A stretch of 22,383 bases of DNA, taken from JASHVB01 sp049522565 (GTDB lineage Bacteria > Pseudomonadota > Alphaproteobacteria > Acetobacterales > Acetobacteraceae). Under the pieces are notes generated by a model. The model searched no databases. It saw only the letters and a list, made by a program, of their open reading frames with translations, and was not told the origin of the DNA. Of this stretch, positions 8,067 to 15,743 are shown piece after piece. The stretch is from contig JBEKNT010000058.1 of the NCBI GenBank assembly GCA_049522565.1, positions 1 through 22,383 of the forward strand, given 5' to 3'. Position 1 is the first letter of the stretch. Each line of letters starts with the position of its first letter. A program made the position numbers and the translations under genes.

Positions 8067-8408
8067 TCAGGTGGGGGCGGATCGCGCTTCCTCCGATCGT
8101 CGGCGTATGTCCGCCAGATAGTTGAGGCGCTGGGCCCTGTGGCTGGCATCCAATGACGCCACCGTCTTCAGTTCGACCATGATCGGCTGCGCCACAAACA
8201 GGTCGGCGGAATAGCTTCCGACAATCACCTCGTCGTAGGTCACCGCAACGGGATGCTGTTGCGCAACCGGCCATCCGATCTTGCGCAAGTCGTGAGCCAG
8301 AGCGTTTTCATAGACCTTCTGAAGAAAGCCCACGCCCAGCGTGTTGGCAACGGCCAACGCACAACCGATAATGCGTTCCGAACTACCGTTGAGTTGATCA
8401 GAATTCAT
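8067..8408 (-). CDS. GxxExxY protein, C-terminally truncated
   Basis: A 113-residue member of the GxxExxY family, small proteins with a PD-(D/E)XK-nuclease-like core and unclear function. The N-terminal part is standard: ERIIGCALAVANTLGVGFLQKVYENAL, then YSADLFVAQPIMVELK (the D...ELK motif) and AQRLNYL. After NYL the family normally continues with about 20 residues including LLLNFG and a basic end. Here the frame runs into an unrelated tail, ADIRRRSEE, and stops. No other frame in 8033-8130 restores the missing part. The defining Glu of GxxExxY is Gln here (GFLQKVY). It is probably a decaying gene. It lies 28 bases downstream of the export lipoprotein gene and converges with clpA. Confidence 0.7.
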   Translation of the reverse strand: MNSDQLNGSSERIIGCALAVANTLGVGFLQKVYENALAHDLRKIGWPVAQQHPVAVTYDEVIVGSYSADLFVAQPIMVELKTVASLDASHRAQRLNYLADIRRRSEEARSAPT

Positions 8409-8436
8409 CTCAAGCTACCCACGCTGTACGGCCCGC

Positions 8437-8985
8437 TCAAAACTTCCGCTCGTACACAGTGACCACGTCGCCCGGCTGCAGGTAGGTCTGCCGCAGCGCC
8501 TTGCCCTCCACCGCGTGCCCGTCCACCGTCCGCACCACCGACGCGTAGCCCTCGATCGCGCGATAGGTGAAGCCGCCTGCTACCGCGGCCGCCGTCACCA
8601 CGGTCATGCCGGGCTGGTATGGGTACTGGCCCGGCTTGTTCACCTCGCCCAGCACGAAAATCGGCCGGTACGTCGTCACCTCGGCGGCGACCGACGGATC
8701 ACGCAGCAGCTTGGCCTGCTTCAGCTTGTCGGCGACCGACGCCTCCAGCTCGGCCGGCGTCAATCCTGCGGCGCGCACGCCGCCCAGTAGCGGCACCGCG
8801 ATGGTGCCGGCATCGGACACGCGGAATTCGCCGGTCAGCGCGTCCTCGCCGAAGGTGATCAACCGCACCGCGTCGCCGGGCCCCAGGCGATACTCACCCG
8901 ATCCGGATGGCACCGGCGGCAAATCGCGCCCCGGCGCGCAGCCGAGCAGCGGTAGCAGGGCACAACACAGGCGCAGCAGACGCAC
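8437..8985 (-). CDS. Polysaccharide biosynthesis/export lipoprotein (Wza/OtnA-like, PES + SLBB)
   Basis: An outer-membrane polysaccharide export protein of 182 residues. With the GTG start at 8985 the N terminus is a textbook lipoprotein signal, VRLLRLCCALLPLLGC, whose lipobox LLGC puts the acylated cysteine at residue 16. GAGG stands 9 bases before this GTG. An ATG at 9042 in the same frame would put 19 odd residues ahead of the signal and has no clear ribosome site. A poly-export domain (YRLGPGDAVRLITFGEDAL... about residues 31-110) and an SLBB-type segment (VLGEVNKPGQYPYQPGMTV) follow, ending LQPGDVVTVYERKF. It is shorter than Wza (about 380), as is usual for alphaproteobacterial export proteins. 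It is divergent from the Wzc-like kinase, its expected partner. Confidence 0.88.
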   Translation of the reverse strand: MRLLRLCCALLPLLGCAPGRDLPPVPSGSGEYRLGPGDAVRLITFGEDALTGEFRVSDAGTIAVPLLGGVRAAGLTPAELEASVADKLKQAKLLRDPSVAAEVTTYRPIFVLGEVNKPGQYPYQPGMTVVTAAAVAGGFTYRAIEGYASVVRTVDGHAVEGKALRQTYLQPGDVVTVYERKF

Positions 8986-9066
8986 AGGACGACACCTCGT
9001 CTTGGGGCGAACAGGCGGACCGGTTTTCGGCGCCTCCATCATGCTCGCTGCTGCTGACGGATTGGT

Positions 9067-9081
9067 TAACGCATTCCGTTA
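9067..9081. promoter_or_regulatory. Inverted repeat in the divergent exopolysaccharide promoter region
   Basis: TAACG-CATTC-CGTTA lies in the roughly 185-base spacer between the divergent export lipoprotein and kinase genes, in the most AT-rich part of that spacer (GTTAACGCATTCCGTTAG ... GCATTAATC). A regulator bound here could control both genes. I could not settle on convincing -35/-10 pairs. Confidence 0.25.
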
Positions 9082-9170
9082 GCCGCGCATTAATCAGCGC
9101 AACGGTATGCAGGGGCCACACGGAGATCCCGGGCAAGACGCCCGGGGCAGGCCCGAGGTCAGGACCACTG

Positions 9171-11408
9171 ATGTTGGACAGACCCGCCGGATCGGCGACT
9201 GCCGCGCCCGCGCCGAACCGGGGCCGCAATGCCGCCGGCGATCGGCCGGAGCCACGCGCCGACGCGCTGAGCCCACGTGCCTTGCTTGCGGCATTCCGCC
9301 GGCGCCGCGTCGCCCTGCTGGCGAATATCCTGTTGTGGCCGCTGTTCGCGCTCATCGCCGTCAAGCAGGTCGCGCCGCAGTACACCGCTGTCGGCGCGCT
9401 GGTTTACGAGCCGAGCGAGTACAAGGTCCGCGAATTGCAAAGCGTGCTTCAGGTCGATCCGACCACCGAAGCGGTGATGGCCAGCCAAGCGGAAATCCTG
9501 CGCGGCCTGCATGTCGTGCAACGCGTGGCCGAGCGCGGCAACCTCTACGACAATCCCCAATTCAACCGCGCCCTGCGCCCTCGCGGCCACGTTCAGCGGG
9601 CGATCGACGCCGTCCGGGCGTGGTTCGCCTCCGCACAACACCCACCGGACGCGCAACCAGCGCCCGCCGGTCCCACCCAGGACGCCAGCCGCGACGCCAC
9701 CCTGCTCGCCGTGCAGGAAGCGTTCGACGCTCACACCGTGAAGTTTTCCCGGGTACTGGAAGTCAACTTCACCGCCGAGGACCCGGTGGTCGCCGCCACC
9801 GCGGTGAACAACGCGATGGACATCTACATCAGGGATCAATACGCGGCGAAGCATCGGGCAGTGGATCGGGCCACCGAATGGCTGGACAAGCGGGCCACCG
9901 AACTGCGCCAAGAAGTGCGCAACGGCGAGGACCGCATCGCCGCCTACCGCGCGCGTCAGGGCCTGGCGCAGGGCATGCACGCCGGGATGGACGCCGAGGA
10001 GATCAGCAACCTCGCCGAGGACCTCGTGCATGCCCGCACCGCGTTGGGCAATGCCGAGGCCAAGTTGGATGCGGCTCGCGGCAACGCCGGCGCGGCGGCG
10101 CAGGCGGCGATCGCGCCCAGCGTGGTGCAGCTTCGCGCCATGCAGGACCAGATATCGGCGCAAATCCAGGCGCAGCAGGGACGGCTCGGCCCCAATCATC
10201 CCGAGGCGCGCAGCTTGCAGCGCCAGTACGCCGACGCCCAGCGTGCCGTGGCGGCTGAAACCGCACGTGTCGTCGGCGCCACCGAAGCCGAAGTTCGCGC
10301 CGCTCGCGAACGTGTCGCCACGCTGGAGCAGGACCTGCGGAACGGGGAAGCGGCGGCTGACCGCAGCGCCACCGCACAGGTGTCGTTAAACGCGATGCAG
10401 CGCGATGTCGATGCGTCGCGCCAGCAGCTTCAGGCAGTGCTCGACAGTATTCAGCGGACCGGGCAACAGGCCGCCATCGAATCGTCGGAGGCACACGAGA
10501 TATCGCTTGCCCTGCCGCCGGCCACGCCGAGTTTTCCTCGCACCGTGCCGCTGATGGCCGCGGCGACGGCGTTCGGTGTGCTGGCCGGCGTGCTGCTGGC
10601 CTATCTGCTGGAACTGGCCGACACCACGCTGCGGTCCGGCGAAGCGCTGCGCGCGGCGTTCGGCCTGCCATGCTTTGCCCTGTTGCCGGAGATGTCGCGC
10701 CGTCAGCTCGGGCATCTGAGCGTGGACGAGTACGTCGCGCGCAAGCCGCTCTCGCCGTTCGCCGAGCAAGTGCGAACGTTGCGGGCCGGGCTGTGGATGG
10801 GGGCGGAGCGCCCGCGCGTGATCGCGGTGACCGCAGCCCGGGCGGGCGAGGGGAAGACCACGGTGGCGTTGGCGTTGGCGCGATCCGCGGCGCTGAGCGG
10901 CGAGCATGTGTTGGTGATGGAATGCGATCTGCGCCGGCCGACCTTCGCGTTGCGGATGAAAGCCACCGCGCCGCTGGGGTTGGCCGATTGCCTGCGTGGA
11001 CGGCTCGCCGCGGCCGAGGCGATCCGCACGGATGCGGTCACCAGCATGGACGTGATGCAGGCCGGGCGCGTCGGCACCGATCTGCCGGACCGGTTCCTGT
11101 CCGACACGATGGCGCTGATGCTGTCCGACCTGCGGCAGAAGTACGACCTTATACTGTTGGACTCGCCGCCGGTGCAGGCGATCGCCGAGGCACGCATCCT
11201 CGCCGGCATCGCCGACGCCACCCTGTTATGCGTGCGCTGGTGCGCCACGCCACGCCCGGTGGTGCAGCACACATTAGAGCTGCTGGAGGAGGCGCACGCG
11301 CATGTGGTGGGCTGCGTGCTAACCCGGGTGGACGCTCGCGCCCATGTGCGTTCAGGCTATGCCGACGCGGACGTGTATCATCGGCGCCGACGCAAGGCGC
11401 GGGAGTAG
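9171..11408 (+). CDS. Polysaccharide chain-length determinant / tyrosine autokinase (Wzc-like, BY-kinase)
   Basis: A 745-residue inner-membrane co-polymerase that sets exopolysaccharide chain length and phosphorylates itself on tyrosine. TM1 is at about 47-64, a Wzz domain follows, and a long periplasmic coiled-coil stretch (about 210-430) leads to a Pro-rich segment and TM2 (about 460-482). The cytoplasmic BY-kinase carries Walker A ARAGEGKTT (K562), Walker A' ECDLRRP (D586) and Walker B LILLDSPP (D664). The ATG at 9171 follows AGGA by 6 bases. The frame is open back to 8907, but that would overlap the export gene and add a non-family sequence. The C-terminal tail has only two tyrosines (SGYADADVYHRRRRKARE), fewer than the Tyr cluster of E. 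coli Wzc. galE starts 6 bases downstream. Confidence 0.9.
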   Translation: MLDRPAGSATAAPAPNRGRNAAGDRPEPRADALSPRALLAAFRRRRVALLANILLWPLFALIAVKQVAPQYTAVGALVYEPSEYKVRELQSVLQVDPTTEAVMASQAEILRGLHVVQRVAERGNLYDNPQFNRALRPRGHVQRAIDAVRAWFASAQHPPDAQPAPAGPTQDASRDATLLAVQEAFDAHTVKFSRVLEVNFTAEDPVVAATAVNNAMDIYIRDQYAAKHRAVDRATEWLDKRATELRQEVRNGEDRIAAYRARQGLAQGMHAGMDAEEISNLAEDLVHARTALGNAEAKLDAARGNAGAAAQAAIAPSVVQLRAMQDQISAQIQAQQGRLGPNHPEARSLQRQYADAQRAVAAETARVVGATEAEVRAARERVATLEQDLRNGEAAADRSATAQVSLNAMQRDVDASRQQLQAVLDSIQRTGQQAAIESSEAHEISLALPPATPSFPRTVPLMAAATAFGVLAGVLLAYLLELADTTLRSGEALRAAFGLPCFALLPEMSRRQLGHLSVDEYVARKPLSPFAEQVRTLRAGLWMGAERPRVIAVTAARAGEGKTTVALALARSAALSGEHVLVMECDLRRPTFALRMKATAPLGLADCLRGRLAAAEAIRTDAVTSMDVMQAGRVGTDLPDRFLSDTMALMLSDLRQKYDLILLDSPPVQAIAEARILAGIADATLLCVRWCATPRPVVQHTLELLEEAHAHVVGCVLTRVDARAHVRSGYADADVYHRRRRKARE

Positions 11409-11414
11409 CGAAGC

Positions 11415-12431
11415 ATGCCACGACGTTTCCTGGTCACCGGCGGCGCCGGCTATGTCGGCAGCCACCTGGTGGCGGCTTTGCTCGAGCGCGGCGACGATGT
11501 GGTGGTGCTGGACAATCTGCGCACCGGCCATCGCGCGGCCGTGCTGCCCGGCGCGCGCTTGGCGGCGGCGGACCTCGCGGATCCCGCAGCGGTGGATGCA
11601 GTGCTGGCAGATGGGCGTTGGGACGCGGTATTCCACTTCGCCGCGCTGTCGCTGGTCGGGGAGAGCATGCGGCAGCCGTTCCGCTATCTGGCCGAGAACG
11701 GCATCAACGGCATCCGACTGATCGAAGCCTGCGTGCGGCACGGCGTGGGGCGGTTCGTGCTATCCTCCACCGCCAACCTGTTCGGCGAGCCAGAGCAAAT
11801 CCCGCTTCCCGAGACGGCGCGGATCGACCCCGGATCGCCGTACGGCGAGAGTAAATGGATAATCGAGCGGGCGTTGCTCTGGGCTGATCGCGTGCACGGG
11901 CTGCGCTCGGCCTGCCTGCGCTATTTCAACGCGGCGGGGGCCGATCCGGCAGGGCGGCTGGGCGAGGACCACGATCCTGAGACGCACCTGATCCCGCTGG
12001 TGATCGACGCCGCGCTGGGGCGGCGGCCGGGGGTGGACGTGTTCGGCGCCGACTATGCGACGCGCGACGGCACCTGCATCCGGGACTACGTGCACGTGAC
12101 CGATCTGGCAGCCGCACATCTGCTGGCGCTGGACCGGCTGGACGACGGCAGCGTGACGTGGAACCTGGGCAACGGCGAGGGCCACTCGGTGCTGGAGGTG
12201 ATCCGCGCGGTGGAGCGGGTGGCCGGGCGGCCCGTGCCACACCGGCTGGGACAGCGGCGGCCGGGCGATCCGGCGGTGCTGGTCGCCGGGTCGGCGCGCG
12301 CCATGCAGGCGGGGTGGAAGCCGAAGGTTGCCGGGCTGGACGAGATTGTGCGGACTGCGCTGGCTTGGCGGGAGGCGCATCCAGAGGGGTATGGGGCAAA
12401 GGAAGCCTCTCCCGCGCTGCGCGCGGGTTAA
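11415..12431 (+). CDS. galE: UDP-glucose 4-epimerase GalE
   Basis: A 338-residue extended short-chain dehydrogenase that interconverts UDP-glucose and UDP-galactose, supplying galactose for the exopolysaccharide. The NAD-binding GGAGYVGS (9-16), the catalytic S118-T119 and the Y143-GES-K147 pair are all visible, as are the family motifs LRYFNAAGAD and RDGTCIRDYVHVTDLA. The start is 6 bases after the kinase stop, with GGGAG inside the kinase end acting as ribosome site, so the two are probably translated together. The last residues (SPALRAG) are encoded by a CCTCTCCCGC repeat rather than by conserved galE sequence, and the TAA lies between two repeat copies. Confidence 0.94.
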   Translation: MPRRFLVTGGAGYVGSHLVAALLERGDDVVVLDNLRTGHRAAVLPGARLAAADLADPAAVDAVLADGRWDAVFHFAALSLVGESMRQPFRYLAENGINGIRLIEACVRHGVGRFVLSSTANLFGEPEQIPLPETARIDPGSPYGESKWIIERALLWADRVHGLRSACLRYFNAAGADPAGRLGEDHDPETHLIPLVIDAALGRRPGVDVFGADYATRDGTCIRDYVHVTDLAAAHLLALDRLDDGSVTWNLGNGEGHSVLEVIRAVERVAGRPVPHRLGQRRPGDPAVLVAGSARAMQAGWKPKVAGLDEIVRTALAWREAHPEGYGAKEASPALRAG

Positions 12432-12456
12432 CCTCTCCCGCTCCCGCGGGAGAGGT
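12406..12456 (+). repeat. CCTCTCCCGC repeat and strong hairpin across the galE stop
   Basis: CCTCTCCCGC occurs at 12406-12415 and again at 12432-12441. The second copy forms a perfect 11-bp hairpin (ACCTCTCCCGC, loop TCCC, GCGGGAGAGGT; 12431-12456) whose first base is the last base of the galE TAA. It may stop or slow transcription, or protect the 3' end, although no T-run follows. It looks like a REP-type palindrome. Confidence 0.7.
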
Positions 12457-12579
12457 GTACGCCTTGACTTTCGCGCGCGCACTCTTGATATCCCCCCAAT
12501 CGCGCTCGCTCAGGCGCTCGTCGCCGTACGCGCGATCGTTGCGGCAACGGCCGCAACCAGGCAATCGACTGGACCCGGT

Positions 12580-14544
12580 TTGACAGACACCACGACCGCC
12601 ACGGCGGACCCGACCGACGACGCGCCCATCGACGCTGCGTCCACGCCCGTCGTCGAAGAGCAACCGCGCACGACCTTCGCCGAACTCGGCCTGTCCGAGT
12701 CGGTGCTGCACGCCATTGCCGACATGGGCTACCGCCACCCCACCCCCATCCAGGAGCAGGCGATTCCGTTCGTGCTGATGGGGCGCGACGTGATGGGCAC
12801 GGCGCAGACCGGCACCGGCAAGACCGCCGGCTTCACCCTGCCGCTGCTGGACATCCTGTCCGGCTCGCGCGCCCGGGCGCGCATGCCGCGCAGCCTGATC
12901 CTGGAGCCGACCCGCGAACTCGCGCTCCAGGTGGCGGAAAACTTCGTCCAATACGGCAAGTACCTGAAGCTGACCCACGCCCTGATCATCGGCGGCGAGA
13001 GCATGTCCGACCAGAAGGACGTGCTGATGCGCGGCGTCGACGTGCTGATCGCCACGCCCGGCCGGCTGATCGATATGTTCGAGCGCGGCTCGATCCTGCT
13101 TAGCGACGCCAAGATTCTGGTGATCGACGAGGCCGATCGCATGCTGGACATGGGGTTCATCCCGGATGTCGAGCGCATCGTTGCCTTGCTGCCGCGGCAG
13201 CGGCAGACGCTGTTCTTCTCGGCGACGATGGGTCCGGAGATCCGCCGGCTGGGCGACGCTTTCCTGCGCAACCCGAAGGAGATTGCGGTCTCGCGGCCGG
13301 CCTCGGTGGCGACCACGATCGTCGAGGGCCTGGCGCTGGTGGCGGAGCATGACAAGCGCGAGGCGCTGCGCCGGCTGATCCGCACCCAGCACGTGCAGAA
13401 CGCGCTGATCTTCTGCAACCGCAAGAGCGAGGTGGACATCCTGTGCCGGTCGCTGACCCGGCATAAGTTCGATGTCGGCGCGCTGCATGGCGACATGGCG
13501 CAGACCGTGCGCTTTGCCACGCTGGAGAAGTTCAAGGCCAACGACCTGCGCCTGCTGGTGTGCAGCGACGTGGCGGCGCGCGGCCTGGACATCGGCGGCC
13601 TGTCACACGTGTTCAATTTTGACGTGCCGCACCACGCCGAGGACTACGTGCACCGCATCGGCCGCACCGGCCGCGCCGGGCTGGAGGGGCACGCGTTTAC
13701 CATCGCCTCGCCGGAGGACCGGTTCGCGGTCGAGGCGATCGAGAAGCTGGTCGGTCACGCGATCCCGCCGATCAATGTCGAGGGCCTCGATCCGGTGGAT
13801 TGGGCGGAGGAAGACGGGCGCAAGCGCCGCCGCGGCCGCATCAGCAGCAAGCCGGGGCAGCGGGCCAAGGAGCCGTCGCGGCGCGCCGCCGAACCGAAGC
13901 GCTCCGCCGAGCCGAGGCGGGCGGCCGCACCGAGACGCTCGGCGGAGCCGAAGCGCGCCGCTGAATTGGGCGGCGCGGCGGAGTCGGCGTGGACCACCGA
14001 ACCGGGGAGTTTCCCGGAAACGGCTGCCGACTTCGAACCGGCGGCTGCCTTCGAACCGGCAGAAGCGGCGGCACCGATGGGCCAAGCGGATACCACGCGG
14101 GAGGCGAGGCGACCGCGGCGGGCGGCAAAACCCGCGGCCGGGGCGCCGCCATCACCGCGGCAGCCGCACGAGGCTCGCCACGGCGCGCGGCGTGAGCCCG
14201 CCCACGACGAGCCCCGCGAGCCGGCACGCGGTGCGGCGCATGAACCCGCGCGGGGTGAGCCGCGTGAAACGGCGCGCGGTGCGACGCCGCGTGAAGCAAC
14301 CCGCAACGCTCCGCCGCGCGAAGCAGCGCGTCACGCCCCGCCGCGCGAGGCGGTTCGTGCCACCACGCCATCGCGGGAAACGTCCCGCGGCGCGCCGCCG
14401 CGGCGCGATCGCGACCGCGGTCATGGCGACGACCACGGCCCGTCGGTGCGCGGCTTCGGCGACGACGTGCCGGCCTTCATGCTGGTGCGCGTGCGCCCGC
14501 CGCGGCCCGTCGCCGCATCGGAGGAGCAGGAGAACGAGGCATGA
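12580..14544 (+). CDS. DEAD-box ATP-dependent RNA helicase (RhlE-like) with long disordered tail
   Basis: An RNA helicase of 654 residues if started at the TTG at 12580. All core motifs are present: the Q motif (FAELGLSESVLHAI ... PTPIQEQAIP), I AQTGTGKT (K81), Ia PTRELA, Ib TPGR, II DEAD (183-186), III SAT, IV LIFCN, V ARGLDI and VI HRIGRTGR. The core ends near residue 405. The remaining 245 or so residues are an R/A/P/E-rich, low-complexity tail with degenerate repeats such as AEPKRSAEP and PREAARHAP, likely an RNA-binding disordered region. The start is uncertain: the frame is open upstream to 12328 with no ATG between, and the TTG has a weak GGA 7 bases before it. The stop overlaps the next start (ATGA). 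Confidence 0.9.
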   Translation: MTDTTTATADPTDDAPIDAASTPVVEEQPRTTFAELGLSESVLHAIADMGYRHPTPIQEQAIPFVLMGRDVMGTAQTGTGKTAGFTLPLLDILSGSRARARMPRSLILEPTRELALQVAENFVQYGKYLKLTHALIIGGESMSDQKDVLMRGVDVLIATPGRLIDMFERGSILLSDAKILVIDEADRMLDMGFIPDVERIVALLPRQRQTLFFSATMGPEIRRLGDAFLRNPKEIAVSRPASVATTIVEGLALVAEHDKREALRRLIRTQHVQNALIFCNRKSEVDILCRSLTRHKFDVGALHGDMAQTVRFATLEKFKANDLRLLVCSDVAARGLDIGGLSHVFNFDVPHHAEDYVHRIGRTGRAGLEGHAFTIASPEDRFAVEAIEKLVGHAIPPINVEGLDPVDWAEEDGRKRRRGRISSKPGQRAKEPSRRAAEPKRSAEPRRAAAPRRSAEPKRAAELGGAAESAWTTEPGSFPETAADFEPAAAFEPAEAAAPMGQADTTREARRPRRAAKPAAGAPPSPRQPHEARHGARREPAHDEPREPARGAAHEPARGEPRETARGATPREATRNAPPREAARHAPPREAVRATTPSRETSRGAPPRRDRDRGHGDDHGPSVRGFGDDVPAFMLVRVRPPRPVAASEEQENEA

Positions 14545-15743
14545 ACGATGCTCCGGTCGCGCGGAAGAGCCATTTTTCCCCGTTCCAATGGGATGACGCG
14601 CTGCGGCTCGAGTCAGAGCTTTCCGAAGACGAGCGCGCCATTCGCGACGCCGCCCGGGCGTATTGCCAGGACAAGCTGTTCCCGCGTGCGCTGCTGGCGA
14701 ACCGGGAGGAAAAATTCGACCGCGCCATCATGAATGAGATGGGCGAGATGGGTTTCCTCGGCGCGACGCTGGAGGGTTATGGCTGCGCCGGGGTGAATTA
14801 CGTCAGCTACGGCCTGATCTCGCGCGAGATCGAACGCGTCGATTCCGGCTACCGCTCGGCGTTTTCCGTGCAATCGTCGCTGGTGATGTATCCGATCTGG
14901 GAATTCGGCTCGGAAGATCAGAAGCAGAAGTTCCTGCCGAAGCTGCGCACCGGGGAGTTCGTCGGCTGTTTCGGATTGACCGAGCCGGATGCCGGCTCCG
15001 ATCCGGCCTCGATGCGCACGCGGGCGAAGCAGGTCGATGGCGGGTTTGTGCTGAACGGCTCGAAGACCTGGATCAGCAATTCGCCGATCGCCGATGTGCT
15101 GCTGGTATGGGCCAAGGACGACGCCGGCGACATCCGCGGCTTCCTGGTCGAGCGCGGCATGGCCGGCCTCAGCACGCCGAAGATCGAGGGCAAGTTTTCG
15201 CTGCGGTGCTCCGTGACCGGCATGATCATGCTGCACGACGTGTTCGTGCCGGCGGAGAACGTGCTGCCGAGCGTGAAGGGGCTGCGTGGGCCATTCTCGT
15301 GTTTGAACAACGCGCGCTACGGCATCGCGTGGGGCGCGCTGGGTGCGGCGGAATTCTGCTGGCACGCGGCGCGGGACTACACGTTGCAGCGGATGATGTT
15401 CGGCAAGCCGCTGGCGGCGACGCAGTTGATCCAGAAGAAGCTGGCCGACATGCAGACCGAGATCACGCTGGGGCTGCATGGTGTGCTGCGGCTCGGGCGG
15501 TTGCTCGATGAGCACCAGGCGGCGCCGGAGATGATCAGTCTGCTGAAGCGCAACAACTGCGGCAAGGCGCTGGATATCGCGCGCATGGCGCGTGACATGC
15601 ATGGCGGCAACGGCATCGTCGACGAGTATCACGTGATCCGCCACGTGATGAATCTGGAAACGGTGAACACCTACGAAGGCACGCATGACGTGCATGCGTT
15701 GATCCTGGGGCGAGCGCAGACCGGGCTTTCGGCGTTCGGGTGA
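14541..15743 (+). CDS. gcdH: Glutaryl-CoA dehydrogenase (acyl-CoA dehydrogenase family)
   Basis: A 400-residue FAD enzyme that oxidises and decarboxylates glutaryl-CoA to crotonyl-CoA in lysine and tryptophan breakdown. The catalytic base is E379 in NTYEGTHDVHALILGRAQTG, and R105 in SGYRSAFSVQSSL is the arginine that distinguishes glutaryl-CoA dehydrogenase from other acyl-CoA dehydrogenases. CFGLTEPDAGSDP and KTWISNSPIADV line the flavin/substrate site, and KIEGKFSLRCSVTGMI fits this subfamily. Its ATG overlaps the helicase stop by 4 bases, and its own TGA overlaps the next GTG by 4 bases, implying translational coupling. The pairing with RNA-processing genes has no obvious metabolic logic. 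Confidence 0.92.
   Translation: MNDAPVARKSHFSPFQWDDALRLESELSEDERAIRDAARAYCQDKLFPRALLANREEKFDRAIMNEMGEMGFLGATLEGYGCAGVNYVSYGLISREIERVDSGYRSAFSVQSSLVMYPIWEFGSEDQKQKFLPKLRTGEFVGCFGLTEPDAGSDPASMRTRAKQVDGGFVLNGSKTWISNSPIADVLLVWAKDDAGDIRGFLVERGMAGLSTPKIEGKFSLRCSVTGMIMLHDVFVPAENVLPSVKGLRGPFSCLNNARYGIAWGALGAAEFCWHAARDYTLQRMMFGKPLAATQLIQKKLADMQTEITLGLHGVLRLGRLLDEHQAAPEMISLLKRNNCGKALDIARMARDMHGGNGIVDEYHVIRHVMNLETVNTYEGTHDVHALILGRAQTGLSAFG

Noticed and set aside
8907..9170. N-terminal extension of the Wzc-like kinase to an ATG at 8907
   Set aside because: It would overlap the divergent export gene, and the extra 88 residues lack family resemblance. The ATG at 9171 has a good AGGA.
11926..13488. A 520-codon minus-strand open frame across galE and the helicase
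   Set aside because: It spans two real genes and the intergenic hairpin on the other strand and shows no motif.
14160..14400. Regularly repeated short units that at first look like a CRISPR or tandem array
   Set aside because: The units are irregular, in frame with the helicase and encode an R/A/P/E-rich tail, so there are no constant repeats and unique spacers.
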